Assembly: GCA_007116995.1 (NCBI GenBank)
Contig: SKHL01000068.1
Location: forward strand, 1-5,042
Length of the DNA: 5,042 nucleotides
Reading direction: 5' to 3'
DNA from: Limnochordia bacterium
Lineage (GTDB): Bacteria > Bacillota > Limnochordia > Darwinibacteriales > DTU012
The notes under the pieces were generated by a model, which was given only the letters and a program-made list of their open reading frames with translations, was not told the origin of the DNA and did no database searches. The translations under genes and the position numbers were made by a program. Positions 4,935-5,042 of this stretch are shown piece after piece (within the stretch, counting starts at the first letter, position 1; every line of letters starts with the position of its first letter).

Positions 4935-5042
4935 AATATCAAATGACAGGAAACAGTAGAATGGTTTTCGCTGCGTTGCTTGCAGTCTGTTTGGTGTTTG
5001 GTATGGTACAAATCGGCTTTGCTGCCCGCCATGATTTTAATG
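4931..5042 (+). CDS. Secreted protein with a Sec signal peptide (3' end beyond the right edge)
   Basis: ATG at 4931 follows AGGAGGAA with 12 bases of AT-rich spacing. The 37 visible residues form a signal peptide: a polar start (KYQMTGNSR), a hydrophobic core (MVFAALLAVCLVFGMVQI) and a likely signal-peptidase I site at GFA-A or AA-R near residue 31-33. The mature part begins about ARHDFN. There is no lipobox, so the product is probably released or wall-associated rather than lipid-anchored. Family cannot be told from this fragment. It has its own strong promoter and structured leader, which suggests a highly expressed and regulated secreted protein. The 91-codon acidic gene is divergently oriented just upstream. 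Confidence 0.8.
   Translation, partial: MKYQMTGNSRMVFAALLAVCLVFGMVQIGFAARHDFN

Noticed and set aside
4736..5032. N-terminal extension of the acidic protein to a 190-residue product
   Set aside because: It would run antisense through a near-consensus promoter and a signal-peptide gene, and the residues look random.

Overview
The window looks like a low-to-mid GC Bacillota (Firmicutes) genome, probably a clostridial lineage. The reasons are strong AGGAGG-type ribosome sites, a near-consensus sigma-A promoter, a two-repeat DUF1538 membrane protein next to a tandem P-II protein, and an InlB-repeat/NHL lipoprotein. No rRNA, tRNA, CRISPR array or intact insertion sequence is visible. The organism assignment is an inference from gene style.

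Left part (1-1935, minus strand): a tight two-gene operon. First transcribed is a 507-residue two-repeat DUF1538 membrane protein, a likely cation/proton transporter of the UmpAB type. Four bases later comes a P-II family regulator that runs off the left edge. The usual reading of this pair is a membrane transporter controlled by a nucleotide-sensing P-II protein. The P-II linker carries a hexanucleotide repeat that encodes Ser-Glu units.

Middle (1936-3725): a 385-base gap holds two perfect hairpins just downstream of a minus-strand lipoprotein gene. The lipoprotein has a lipobox, one divergent InlB B-repeat and about six NHL propeller blades. Immediately upstream of it is a 69-codon GTG-start ORF whose stop codon abuts the lipoprotein's ribosome site. 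It may be a small translationally coupled protein of unknown function.

Right-middle (3726-4459): no intact gene. About 300 bases (3747-4047) read as protein-like segments in several minus-strand frames and look like a frame-shifted gene. A competing plus-strand frame is also open there, so the direction is not settled. Beyond it lie a consensus-like orphan plus-strand promoter and a hairpin.

Right end (4460-5042): a small, very acidic minus-strand protein, possibly 5'-truncated, faces away from a plus-strand secreted-protein gene that is cut off by the window edge. The secreted gene has the clearest regulation here: a TTGACT-17-TATAAT promoter with a palindrome in its spacer, a leader of about 118 bases with a hairpin, a perfect orphan Shine-Dalgarno, and a 21-codon upstream ORF that overlaps the gene start as ATGA.
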